Positions 36,005 through 46,224 of a stretch of DNA of 64,000 bases are shown here, piece after piece; the stretch's first letter is position 1; each line of letters starts with the position of its first letter. The translations under genes were made by a program, and so were the position numbers. The DNA comes from Carallia brachiata (taxonomy: Eukaryota > Streptophyta > Magnoliopsida > Malpighiales > Rhizophoraceae). Under the pieces are notes generated by a model. It searched no databases and was not told the origin of the DNA. It saw only the letters and a list, made by a program, of their open reading frames with translations. The DNA lies in NCBI GenBank assembly GCA_021464245.1, contig JADCRB010000018.1, positions 2,089,261 through 2,153,260 on the forward strand, written 5' to 3'.

Positions 36005-37700
36005 TGTTATCAATGGAATCTATTTTAATCTGTAATTCAATTCTCGATTATCAGTTTTTTGTTGTGCACATGTTAGCTTGTTGTAGTGTTTATCTCATTT
36101 TATGCATTTTTTCACTTCTCTTTCGAAATTCGTAGTAATTATCAACATATCTTCTATTGTACAGTTATCAGCGATTATATTTTCATCGATCGAAATCTAA
36201 TGGATACCACCGACCAGAGACCTGCTAACCCTGGAGGAAAAGCTGCCATGGAAACATGTGATTGAAGAACTCACTTACTGCCAGATGCACGACAGAGAAT
36301 TGTGAACAAAATGTAAGTTTGTTGCCAAACAGGTCCCCACTTTCATGTGGAGCCCACAGCTGCATCTCCTTATGGAGGATCTGGACCGGTTGCCCCATCG
36401 AGGCAGTCGGTCCAAACCCAAAGCCAGTACTATACGAGGGATACACAGGCCCACAATGGTAGGCGTAGCCCTGGAGTTACTGGTATGGCTATGAGGTTTG
36501 AGGAGGAGATTTATTCTAGGGCCACAGACCATGTAAACCCGTAGTGCTTCGATATCTGAATTTATTTTATTAAAAAGATACGTGAACGTGAAAAAAATGA
36601 GATGTAAAATTAATACATTACAATTGACCGTTTTTTTTAGTAACCGGATACTTAATGTTTGAAACAACAAAATAGATGAAAACTATTATCATTTCTTAAC
36701 GAGATAGCAACGTCAAGATTGTACCTATCTCTCCGAAGCCTTTCAGAACCTATGTCACTCAGCGAGATAGCAATGGCCTGGGACGTTTGTGCTAGAGCAG
36801 TTATTTCTGAGCATGAACAACACGGTGGTGAAGGGAGTTTTAGCTCAAAATGTGGGACTTGGGAAAATTGCTTGAGCGGAGCATGATTTACCCATAAAGC
36901 TGAAGGAGCAGTCCGCAGAGCTTTTACAATGAAAGCCTCAATAAACCATTGGACGACCTGCTTCGTCGAGATGAGTGAACAAGTAGAGCCGAAAGGGTAC
37001 GATTACCATCTCCTTCAAAGGGACGTTAGTTTCGTTGTTTGCAATGATGTTTCTGCACGGCAGAAGTCTGCGATTATTCAATAACACATACCATAGACTG
37101 TTCTTTATATGTTGTTTGTAATACAGATCGTTGGCTGTTATCGTGCCGAGGCATTTTAGCATTCTCTACGTTTGTTCCGGCGCTGAATTTTGTTGCTTGT
37201 ATGTCTACAAGATGTAAGAAATTGTTATCAGTTGGAATAGGTTATACCATTGCCAATATCATTTGAATTGGTAAGTGATTCTTGTTTAGTAAATCTTAAT
37301 TTGATTTGCATTTGATGATTGACTTGCACAACCAATTATTACAAATTCATTATGTTTGTAAGATGTACATGTGCTTTTCTTCTAATAATATAGTTTGAGG
37401 GTCTTTTATGCTCTTGAATTTGTTAATGAGTTACAAATTTTTTCTCTCCCTTACATCAATTTGGTAATTTTTGTCAAATCATATAGTCTCCAGAGCTCAA
37501 ATTCTTAAAATAAGGAATGTATGTTACATAATTTTAGTGCAATGGTGGTAATATGTTTGAATTTCGAGCACACATCTTCCTTGCTAATGCGTCACCTTTA
37601 TCAAATGGATGTCTTGGTAAGTGATTATGCGTTTTTTTGTCTTGTTAAAAAAGTAGAAGATAAAAAGTTTTCACAAAAAAAATGATGTTATGTCATCTAA
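36005..37700 (+). pseudogene. MED15 copy B, internally deleted
   Basis: Similarity to the main copy begins in the leader intron (about 36005) and runs through the KIX exon 36200-36312 (MDTTDQRPANPGGKAAME, with a W-to-stop change at TGT GAT TGA) and part of the second KIX exon (about 36482-36535, MRFEEEIYSRATDH). All central exons are missing. The last exon end is kept at 36737-36886: [39 protein letters not shown], stop. A 3' UTR and downstream flank matching 27448-27930 and 30466-30620 follow. This copy retains the C-terminus that the main copy has lost. Confidence 0.83.
36326..36481 (+). other. Unrecognised coding-like insert within MED15 copy B
   Basis: Between the two KIX exons, where an intron is expected, is a GC-richer segment open in one frame (TGPHFHVEPTAAS, YGGSGPVAPSRQSV, YYTRDTQAHNGRRSPG) that joins in frame to the KIX residues MAMRFEEE. 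It is not in the main copy. It reads like a piece of a P/S/Q-rich protein; I do not recognise the source. Confidence 0.45.
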
Positions 37701-38490
37701 AATTAAGATAAAAAGTTTTTATAAAAAATGATGCTATTTTTTCCTTTTAAATAAAAAAATGCAAAAATACATTTCTCAACAAAAATGATAAACTTATGTA
37801 TTATGCAGGTTTTTTAGTAGCACGATTCTTTGACTCTTTCAAAATTTTTACGAATTTTGTGGATTCTTTTTTACGTTTTGAATTTTTTTTAAATATCACA
37901 TTATTAAGAAAATGATGAATTGACGACTAAGACAAACCAAAGAAACTAATAAGGCTCATCCCATGGCGCATTTAACAGCAAATTAATAGAAAGGAACTGA
38001 AATTATTGACAACACAAACATAAATAATTTTTTTAAAAAAAAAATGGATATAATTATGTAGAGGACGTCAAGGAATAATTTATGATCTCGTCTCATAAAT
38101 ATAATAATTAATATATTTATAATATAATTTTTTTCGTTAAAAAAATAAAGACAACATTTAGTACAATTTAAAAAGTTTATAGTGAAAAAACAAATATTAA
38201 TTAAATTTTTTTTATTCTATAAAACGTCGTTATATTAAAATTTTGTTATGTCAAAAGTAAATTGTGAGATTTTGTATTCATAATAGTGAAAGTCCAACTT
38301 GGAAACCCTTTTAAAGGGAAAGATTTAGCCAAAACCAAGAGAGGAAAAACGGTTGGTTGTGATGTGATAAGAATTACAGAATCATCTTTATCTGTATATA
38401 AAGATACAGCAGGGGAAAGTCTGGAGTCAAACCCACCAAATTAAAGAAAAAACAATAAAAAGACTATCGTATCCTTAGGGCGCAGTCACT
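37701..38490. other. Intergenic, no gene seen
   Basis: Very AT-rich with many A and T runs between MED15 copy B and the PPR leader. Confidence 0.55.
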
Positions 38491-38550
38491 CTTTCTCCGT
38501 TTCTTCTCACAAACCGCTCGCCGCCGCTGCCGCCGCCACCGCTCATCTTA

Positions 38551-38811
38551 AGGCTCCATTTGGTTCATTGACAAATGATCCGGAGATGTATTTTGGCATC
38601 GAGGTATGCTGTTGGTTATCAATTCCGGGGAAGGATTTGCTTTTTGATTTGTCAAAATTATTTGACTTCCGATCATATCAGTTAACGGATGAGAGAATAT
38701 TTGCAGAAATCTTGATGATGCTCTTACTATATTTAATTGGTTGCTCCAAATTCGAATCCATCAATAAAATGATTTTATCTAAATCAAATGATTCAAGGCT
38801 TGAATTGGCCC
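38551..38811. mobile_element. Possible Harbinger/Tourist-like MITE
   Basis: 261 bp flanked by TTA (38548-38550 and 38812-38814), the target size of PIF/Harbinger elements. Ends AGGCTCCATTTGGTT and, on the minus strand, GGGCCAATTCAAGCC resemble Harbinger termini (GGSCYNTTTGGTT type), though the two match each other only partly. It lies between a GCC-rich leader (38519-38541) and PPR coding sequence. Confidence 0.42.
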
Positions 38812-38814
38812 TTA

Positions 38815-40173
38815 GAGGTCCAAATGTAATGAGTTAGACATGGTGACATATGGTACTATCATTGAGAACTCTCGCATGGATAGGCTAGTACACATAGCCT
38901 TTAATATGTTATCCAAACCGTTGGATAAAAGCATTTCAGTAACTCTGCTTCTTACAACTCCATAATTTCCAGTGTTTGCAATTTGGGCCAAAAGATGATT
39001 TTTTATGTGGTAGAGCCCAATGTGTATACTTATAATGTCTTGATGGATGGGTATTGTTTGACAAATCAAATTGACAGATGGATATTGTTTGACAAACCAA
39101 ATCGATGAGGCTAGAAGTCAAATTGATGGATGTATATTGTTTGACAAACCAAATTGATGAGGCTAGAAGTCAAATTGATGGATGGATATTGTTTGACAAA
39201 CCAAATCGATGAGGCTAGAAGTATGTATAATTTCCAGTGTTTGCAATTTGGGCCAAAAGATGATTTTGTACATGGTAGAGCCCAATGTGTATACTTATAA
39301 TGTCTTGATGGATGGATATTGTTTGACAAATCAAGTCGATGGATGGATATTGTTTGACAAAACAAATCAATGAGGCTAGAAGTGTGTTATATTGATTGAT
39401 GGATATTGTCTGATAAACCAAATCGATGAGGTTAGAAGTGTGTTAAGTAACGTGGTTGCTAGTAGATGCAGGCTTGGTGCTATTAATCATAGCATAATTA
39501 ATTGCTATTTCAAGTGGGGAAGAATGGATGACACAAAGAATGTTGCTAAAATGTGTCATAAAGGATTGATTACTAATGTTGTTTCTTACAACAGTCTTAT
39601 GAGTGGTTTGTGCCGATGAGGGAGGCTTTGGGCTCCAGAAGATCTGTTCAAGGAGGTGCCCCTAGGGGCCATGTTCCACATTCGATAACTTTTTGTACTT
39701 TGTTGATGCCTTAGAAAAATGTGGTTATCCTTATGAGGCAATAAAACTATTTAAAGCATTGCAAGAGAGAGGGCTAGATCCTCATATTGGTGTTTATAAT
39801 AGCCCTATGAATGGTTTGTGCAATTTTGGGATTCTTCAAATGGCAAGAAATCTTTTTATGGTTGTTTTAGTAAAGAGGTTTTGTCTGATGTCTATACGAA
39901 TAACCTCATGATCAAGGGTCAGTGTGAAGAAGGGTTCCAAAACATGCATATGTTTTATTCAGACAAATGGAAGATTACAGGTGTATTCATGATATTTGCT
40001 CTTATAATGTAATGATTGGAGGGTTTCTTCAAAATAATGATTCAACTAGCACAATACAACTTGTGAATGAAATGGTCAGAAAAGAGTTCTCTGCAGATTT
40101 ATCCACATCAGGCGTGTTGGTGAATATGGCATCTAATGATGATATTGTACGTAGATTTTTGTTGAGTCCATAA
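38815..40173 (+). pseudogene. PPR protein pseudogene (P-class, Rf-like)
   Basis: PPR proteins bind organellar RNA through 35-residue helical repeats. Recognisable repeats: DMVTYGTIIENSRMDRLVHI (about 38837), VEPNVYTYNVLMDGYCLTNQ (about 39010), IDEVRSVLSNVVASRCRLGA..INCYFKWGRMDD (39428 on), NVVSYNSLMSGLC (39577), GYPYEAIKLFKALQERGLDP..YNSPMNGLCNFG (39723), DVYTNNLMIKGQCEEG (39890), CSYNVMIGGF and AIQLVNEMVRKEF-like ending by 40173. The frame changes several times, partly because of 52-bp and 265-bp tandem duplications (neither a multiple of 3). Closest in style to restorer-of-fertility-like P-class PPRs. No targeting peptide is recognisable. Confidence 0.8.
38962..39440 (+). repeat. Nested tandem repeats in the PPR gene
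   Basis: A 265-bp unit (38962-39226) is repeated from 39227. Inside it, 52-bp units lie at 39070, 39122 and 39174 (each with GGATATTGTTTGACAAACC and GATGAGGCTAGAAGT), with further partial units near 39309-39440. All come from one PPR motif (YCLTNQIDEARS). Confidence 0.88.
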
Positions 40174-42780
40174 AGTGGAATTGGGAAGTGATTCCATAAT
40201 TCCAAATTGTGTAAATGAGAGTTTATGCTGTTTTTCTTAATTGTAAGATTGTTATACCTCTTGTGAGCCACTGAAATTGGATTCCATATAACTACCTAAC
40301 AAGATTTTGAGCTTTAATATTAGCGAATCAATTATGAAAGGTCAAGGTTTTTGTAGTGCAATTGTGATTTCGTTGTTTATTATACTACCTGTCCTAAAAT
40401 CTTGAATCTTTGGAAGGTGAGGAAGTTAGAGGAGTTGAAGGAGCTGGCATGGCTGCTTGATAATTTGGTTTTTGATTAAATTTGTATGTTTTATTGATCT
40501 GCACGTCACCTTTTCCCTCCTTTTCTTTTACAACCACCGTTTTCCGTACTTGCGCTTTGTCCGTTGACATATTGAATGAAAGCTGTAATTACTGGGATTT
40601 TGGATTGCACTTTACGCTATTATTTGCTGTTTCCAAGACCAAAGTATCTGAGTCTTGACAACTTTGTTTACTATTTTTTCAAATGAAATTGCTTTCTTTC
40701 AAACCTTGAGCAACTTATGATAAAAGGAGCGGAAGTCCCGATTCTTCACTTTGTTATTCAATGAGAGAAAGGCAGCAAATTGGGTTCAGGTTATGCAGTT
40801 ATATGAATAAAAATAAATTGTTTCTGTTTCTCAGATTTGTGGACAAACTGTAGCAAGTCCACTCAGTTTTACACTTTGTTTTCTGCTTGAACCTTGGCTG
40901 TTCTATAGAGTAGATACATAGCTAGATTCCACCTTATACTTGTGTTTATTTTTGGATAACATATCAAGCTGCTCAAGTATCCCATAAGAGTAAGACCTTC
41001 GAATTTTCACTGCTTTGCTGAATTGAGAGAGATTAGATTGTTCCAGTTCTGATTAAGACTTCTACAGATGATCCAGTAATTTCCATTTTAATCTTGCATG
41101 AATTTTACAAATTTTCATTTAAGGTGCATGGTCATTTGTAAGTTTTTGGGTTTTTACTTCTATCTGATTTTGTTTGTCTTCTTAATATACTGTGACTGTT
41201 AAATCGATACATTTTTCTGAATTTGTTAAGTTATTCTTAGGAAACGTATTAAATTTGGGCTGAAGGCATGGCTTTTGTTTGAGGAAACATATTCACCATT
41301 TGGAATTATCTTATTTGAGAAATTACAGTAGGCAATTGCAAAATAAAATCGAATCGCAGGTGAAGAAATACTTGTTATTTGCATTAGGATATAGTGAATG
41401 CAGGAATCTCAAGTGCGGAGGACTGATTTTCTCTCTTTGCTTGCTGATCTTCTGGTTAAGGTTCACTGGAGTAATGCTTAAGAAATGCCCAATCCCAAAA
41501 CTGATGCTGTGGGTCTGGATTTTGTGGTCCAGAACTTGGGTCAATTGATTTTCTTCTATATCAGATTCTCCAATTGCAAAATGGATTGCTCACATCAGTC
41601 ACATGTTTTTGGCATTGTATGCAAGAATCTGACTTCACTTTGTAGCAATAGAGGAAATTGCTCTCAATTTTTTTTTTTTTTCCTAATGAGTATGACTTTA
41701 AGAATGTTGGCTTGAGATCCATAGAAGTTTTGTTGCTTTGTTCATTTGGAAATGTACAGACATTCACTGAGCCAAGAAGTTGTACAGGTGCTTGAGTATT
41801 GGTCACTGTTGTCTCATCAAGCTTTTCCTTCTTTATTTGCAGTTTGTCTTACTTTGTCCTTTTGAATCTTCAAGTGGCGAATATATCTGTTATTATCTGT
41901 TTTCTTTTTAGTCTTTCTATGTGAATTGCATGCATCCTAAATCATTTTTCGATTTTGATGGGTGGCTCTTGTTCGACATATGGTGGATGCGGCCGGACCT
42001 AATGGTGAAGGCAAAATTTAGGGTTGTCATGTTATGTGATTAAGCCCATGTTTTGCAATGTGCATGAACCTTTTCTTGGAAAATTAAATTTTCGTCATAA
42101 TTTTACTATATGTGGCAATAATTTCAATTTTCTCATGCTTCTATTGTGGTTGTAATAGTTTTATTCAAACATATATACTAAAGTATAAGCAATTCTTGAT
42201 CAACCATAGTGCATGCACTGTGAAATGTGCGGCAGTCCAGAATTACCTTTGCGGTGGTGACACCATTAGTTTCATTAGAAGTTAAACCATGACAATATTG
42301 AATATGGGAAGCCACTTGTATGCACCACAAGCAAAGATACAAGCAATCCTTTTTCTATCTCTGTCTCTCCCTCTGTCTGTCTTTACCTTTGGAGGTGCAT
42401 TTCTGTTTAAATCAATCCATTTGGCATTTGATACATATTGATTTTCTCGTGTCAATGGATTATTGACAAATTTTTGGAGCTTTTGAGCTCAATTGGAGCT
42501 CTAACTTTCTGACTTACTGCTGCAAAATCATTGCAGATTCGCATATTCTTTCCCTTTTTTGTATTTTGGCCTGTAAAATTTTATGTGAATGCAAAGAGTT
42601 TAAAGATATGAAATCAACATGATTTTCAATAGAAGAGCATACATGTGCTATTTATGTAGATGGCCAGGTCGTATAGATTTTGTGTATGTCTAATAAATGT
42701 AAATATGAACTTTAATAATATTTGGTTGGAATTATTTTCCTTGCAGAGCTATATATCATTTAAAATAGTCATGAAATGGT
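40174..42780. other. Between the two PPR remnants, no gene seen
   Basis: Mixed AT-rich sequence, probably 3' UTR and intergenic DNA of the PPR locus. I see no conserved frame. Confidence 0.45.
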
Positions 42781-42789
42781 CCAAGGGTT

Positions 42790-43015
42790 GCTGAAACTTG
42801 CATATGCTTTGTTTAGAAAAATGGAAGATTCTGGTAGGTTACCTAATAGTTGCACTTATAATGTGATGACCCAAGGGTTTGTTCAAAATAACGAACTCCT
42901 CCAGTGCAATACAACTTGTAAATGAAGTGGTAAGAAAAAGGTTCTTTGCAGATTCATCCACAGTGGACAAGTTGGTGAATTTGGCAGGTAATTTGTACAT
43001 AAATTTTTGTTAAGC
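42790..43015 (+). pseudogene. Second PPR remnant (3' end only)
   Basis: ALFRKMEDSGRLPNSCTYNV, then after a one-base shift AIQLVNEVVRKRFFADSSTV and DKLVNLAGNLYINF, ending TAA. It parallels the end of the first PPR remnant (39960-40173: KMEDYRCIHDICSYNV, ...IQLVNEMVRKEFSADLST). A duplicated copy or a neighbouring cluster member; P-class PPR genes are often clustered. Confidence 0.75.
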
Positions 43016-43772
43016 TCATAAATTTGCAGCAGCCCAGTCAGCAGATAATAATGGATACATATAGTTGATTGCTATGGTTGCCTCAATTGAATGTGAAGAG
43101 AGGTTGGTTTTTCCATGTTTTTTTATCACTACAAGTAATGCTTGGTTTTCCCACTATGTTGTAAAATTGTGTATCTTCTTTCATTATGGGTGCAGCTCTG
43201 CAATGTTGTTGGTATTGCATGTTTGTTGAATGCAACTCTGGTATTGCCAAAAGTTGAAAAAGCTACATATTGGAATAAATCAAGCCAACCTTGCAATTAG
43301 ATGATTATTGTTGTGTTTATCAAATCCCATCAGTGCAGAGTTATATATTGATGTGTAGACTTGTAGTGAATTCTCTTTCCACTGAGATTGAATGTGCAAA
43401 ATTTATGTGATTTGGATAGCTAACAATGAACATTTTTTTGGGAAAGGATTTCGAAGTTGACCATTTTGTATAGGGCGTAGCTTTGTCTGATTCATTTTCC
43501 GTATTCATAGTCATGTTTATATATGTTGTCACAAGACTTCTCAAATTTGCTCACGTTTTCCTACTAATTAACCATGAATTTATGTACAACAAAGGTACTG
43601 AAGCGAGATTGCTATCTTAAAGAAATGCTATTTAGACTTTTCGGATGATTTTAATCTCTTTCAAAATATGATTCAATTTTTCCAAAATAGGTGGCTCTCT
43701 CTTTCTTGAAAGTAAGATGTAAATCTTTGTGCATATAAGCTTTTTTAACATAGTAAAGTATCAAATCAGGCA
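43016..43772. other. Intergenic, no gene seen
   Basis: AT-rich, no supported feature. Confidence 0.5.
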
Positions 43773-44995
43773 CCCCTCTTGGTCTTACGTGCTGAGCAGG
43801 CCTGATAGCTTGGAGATCTATTTGCCTGACATTATTGATCTCAGGGACAAATTTCCATATGTAAGTTTTGTTCTGGTGGTTTTACAGATGCATTTTATGT
43901 TGATTACTTCGTTCAACATATGAATGACTTTGTTGAAGAGTTGACAATAGCAAATGCAAAGGCCAATTTGATTACTTTAGAAGTGTGATTCCTTCCCTAT
44001 TGGAGAAGCAACATATTTTAATTACACCATCGATAAGCCAAAGAAGGTACAGGTATTTCATTAGGTGCTGCATTGGCATAATGTGAATTTTATCATTGTG
44101 GATTAACTTCTGTTTTAGCTGTACTAATTGCATGTAATGGTTTGAAAGTTTATAATCTATTGTAGAAATGAAAAAATAGCATAATTACCTACTTTGTTGC
44201 ATCAACTTGAGGCTTTTACACGTGTTAAGATTGGAGCTTGTGAATTTATTTACACGCTTAAAATTCATTTCCGTCATTTTGGAAGGTATCTTGAATATGT
44301 GAAAGATGCATTTTGTCAAGCTTGTTATAGTGCACTATGTTCTTACAATGTCCCTGGAAAAGAGAGCTTCAGAACTTTTAGAAGCTATACCGAATCCCTT
44401 TCTTGCACTTCACCTTTGATTTGAATCTGATATGGTGGCACACAGCCAATGCGAATGCTCATGCCTTCATTTTGCATCCGTGGACGCCATTGAAACTGCA
44501 AGAGGAGATGGAAAGTAAATGGACACTAGTGAGTTGGGTGATATTTGGCGGAAACGAGGTTAGTGTCTTATTACATGGAACAAGACACCCTCCATATTTC
44601 AATCTGTCACCATCCCTACCACCACAAATATGTATCTTGCAGCTGGGGATGCCTAAATTGAAATAGAGGGCTTAAAAATTGTCTATAGCAATTTGGTTAC
44701 CAAATCTGTACTTGTAGGTGGTGAGGATTACACAGACGTGCATGGGAATGCAAAAACTTAAGTGGATTATTATGTATTAATCAATGGTGATTCATTTGTG
44801 GCTACTTATTTTGGAAATGAGGACAAGATGGTTGTTGGCATGCAACCTTGCGAGAAGTTGCTCAAAACGTTGTTAGACCGAAAATCTTTTGCAGAGCTCA
44901 GTTTTCAAGGTTTGAAAGGAAAGGAGCTGATAGAAGCCTTGTGGAGAGCCCAGAAAGATGATTTTGCAGTGGGAAGATGGGTATGCTTTGCCTGA
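43773..44995 (+). pseudogene. Exon-like coding blocks of an unrecognised gene
   Basis: Several stretches look like old exons: 43773-43860 (HPSWSYVLSRPDSLEIYLPD then RDKFPY, with a consensus donor GTAAGT), about 43967-44045 (DYFRSVIPSLLEKQHILIT), 44450-44660 (MESKWTLVSWVIFGGNEVSV), and 44666-44985 (GLKIVYSNLVTKSVLVGG, DYYVLINGDSFVATYFGNED, SFAELSFQGLKGKELIEALW). A stop (TAA at 44758-44760) interrupts the last. I do not recognise the family. Amino-acid composition and the splice site suggest real coding ancestry rather than chance, but connections between blocks are uncertain. Confidence 0.4.
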
Positions 44996-46224
44996 CTGCT
45001 TCTGTGGATTCAAATTGTGACTTAATGTTTTAGGTTTAACAGGCGCTGAAATCTGTGTAATTTCCCAATCATGTTGTGTATGTTGGGAAATTGGGGATCT
45101 GATTAAACATTTGAGACTTGGAAAAATTTTTGTGCACCAATGTAACCTTCGCTAAACCATGCGATTTTCAGTTCTCCAGCTGCCTTTTTCTGTAGAAATG
45201 AAAATCAATTCTCTTTCATAGAAGGGCGCCTCGTGTAGACATGAACACTTTTTCAGCAGATTCCAGGTTTCTAATGACTTGTGTATGCCAGGGCCTAGTG
45301 AAACTGTCAACATTGCTTATTCCAATAACCATCAAATAAAATGATCTGCTTTACTGTTGATTCCTTCAATTTCCATTAATTGCAATTTATTCCATAATTC
45401 TGTTTGGTAGCATTGATTTGCATATCAGTACTGACGACCATACCAAACGATTTCATTCCATCCATCAAATTTTCTTATTACCAAACCACATTTATGGTCA
45501 TCATCACTTGATTCACTTCCTAAACAAGGAATCCTTATTGTTGAAATCTTTTGGCATGAGATTGAGAAGTGCACATGATAAAAGTGAAAAAGAAGGAACT
45601 AAAGAATGGCATGATAGGCACAACTCACAAGACATTCAAATTGAACAAACAAAAAGATGAGAGGGCAAGGAAGAAAGAGGGGGGAGGGGGGGGAGAGAGA
45701 GAGAGAGAGAGTCTGTTTGTGTTATTCTTTAATCAAAATGCGATTGATCCAAGGGAAACGCTCTAGCTTTTTCTTTTGAAAACGATGATTCAGTGCATAA
45801 GTTCGCGTGTAGGAAACCCAGCTGCCGAGACTAACATGATTTGATCATAAATACTGGAGAATGAAAATTTTGATTCCAATGATACTTTGTTCATTTGCTT
45901 GTACTTGGCATGCTGCATAACTTCTATTGCTTTTGCTAGAATTAGCTTTGGCAAAGGTGATATGGATGCCAAACCTCATAAAGAGGGTCATTCCATATTT
46001 GGTGCGAGCCTGTAAAGAAGTCTTTCGGGCCCTACTTGTTAGCCTTATTTTTCCCTTTTCCAATCAAAGACAACGTTAAAGCAAAGCCAAAGGTTGATCC
46101 TTTAATCACATAAAAGAACGATCTTGCCATAGACGGTAATTTATCCAAGCAGCAACAATCTTAACAGTCACATAATTATCAGTTTCTTTTCTCTTTCAGA
46201 TTCCGGTATTCGAGAGCCTTGATC
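44996..46224. other. Intergenic upstream of the NLR
   Basis: AT-rich. Contains a G-rich/GA microsatellite at about 45679-45710. No gene supported on either strand. Confidence 0.5.
45679..45710. repeat. G-run and GA microsatellite
   Basis: GGGGGGAGGGGGGG followed by about nine GA units. Confidence 0.8.

Noticed and set aside
36275..36670. Long minus-strand frame in MED15 copy B
   Set aside because: Opposite recognisable MED15 exons; no motif of its own.
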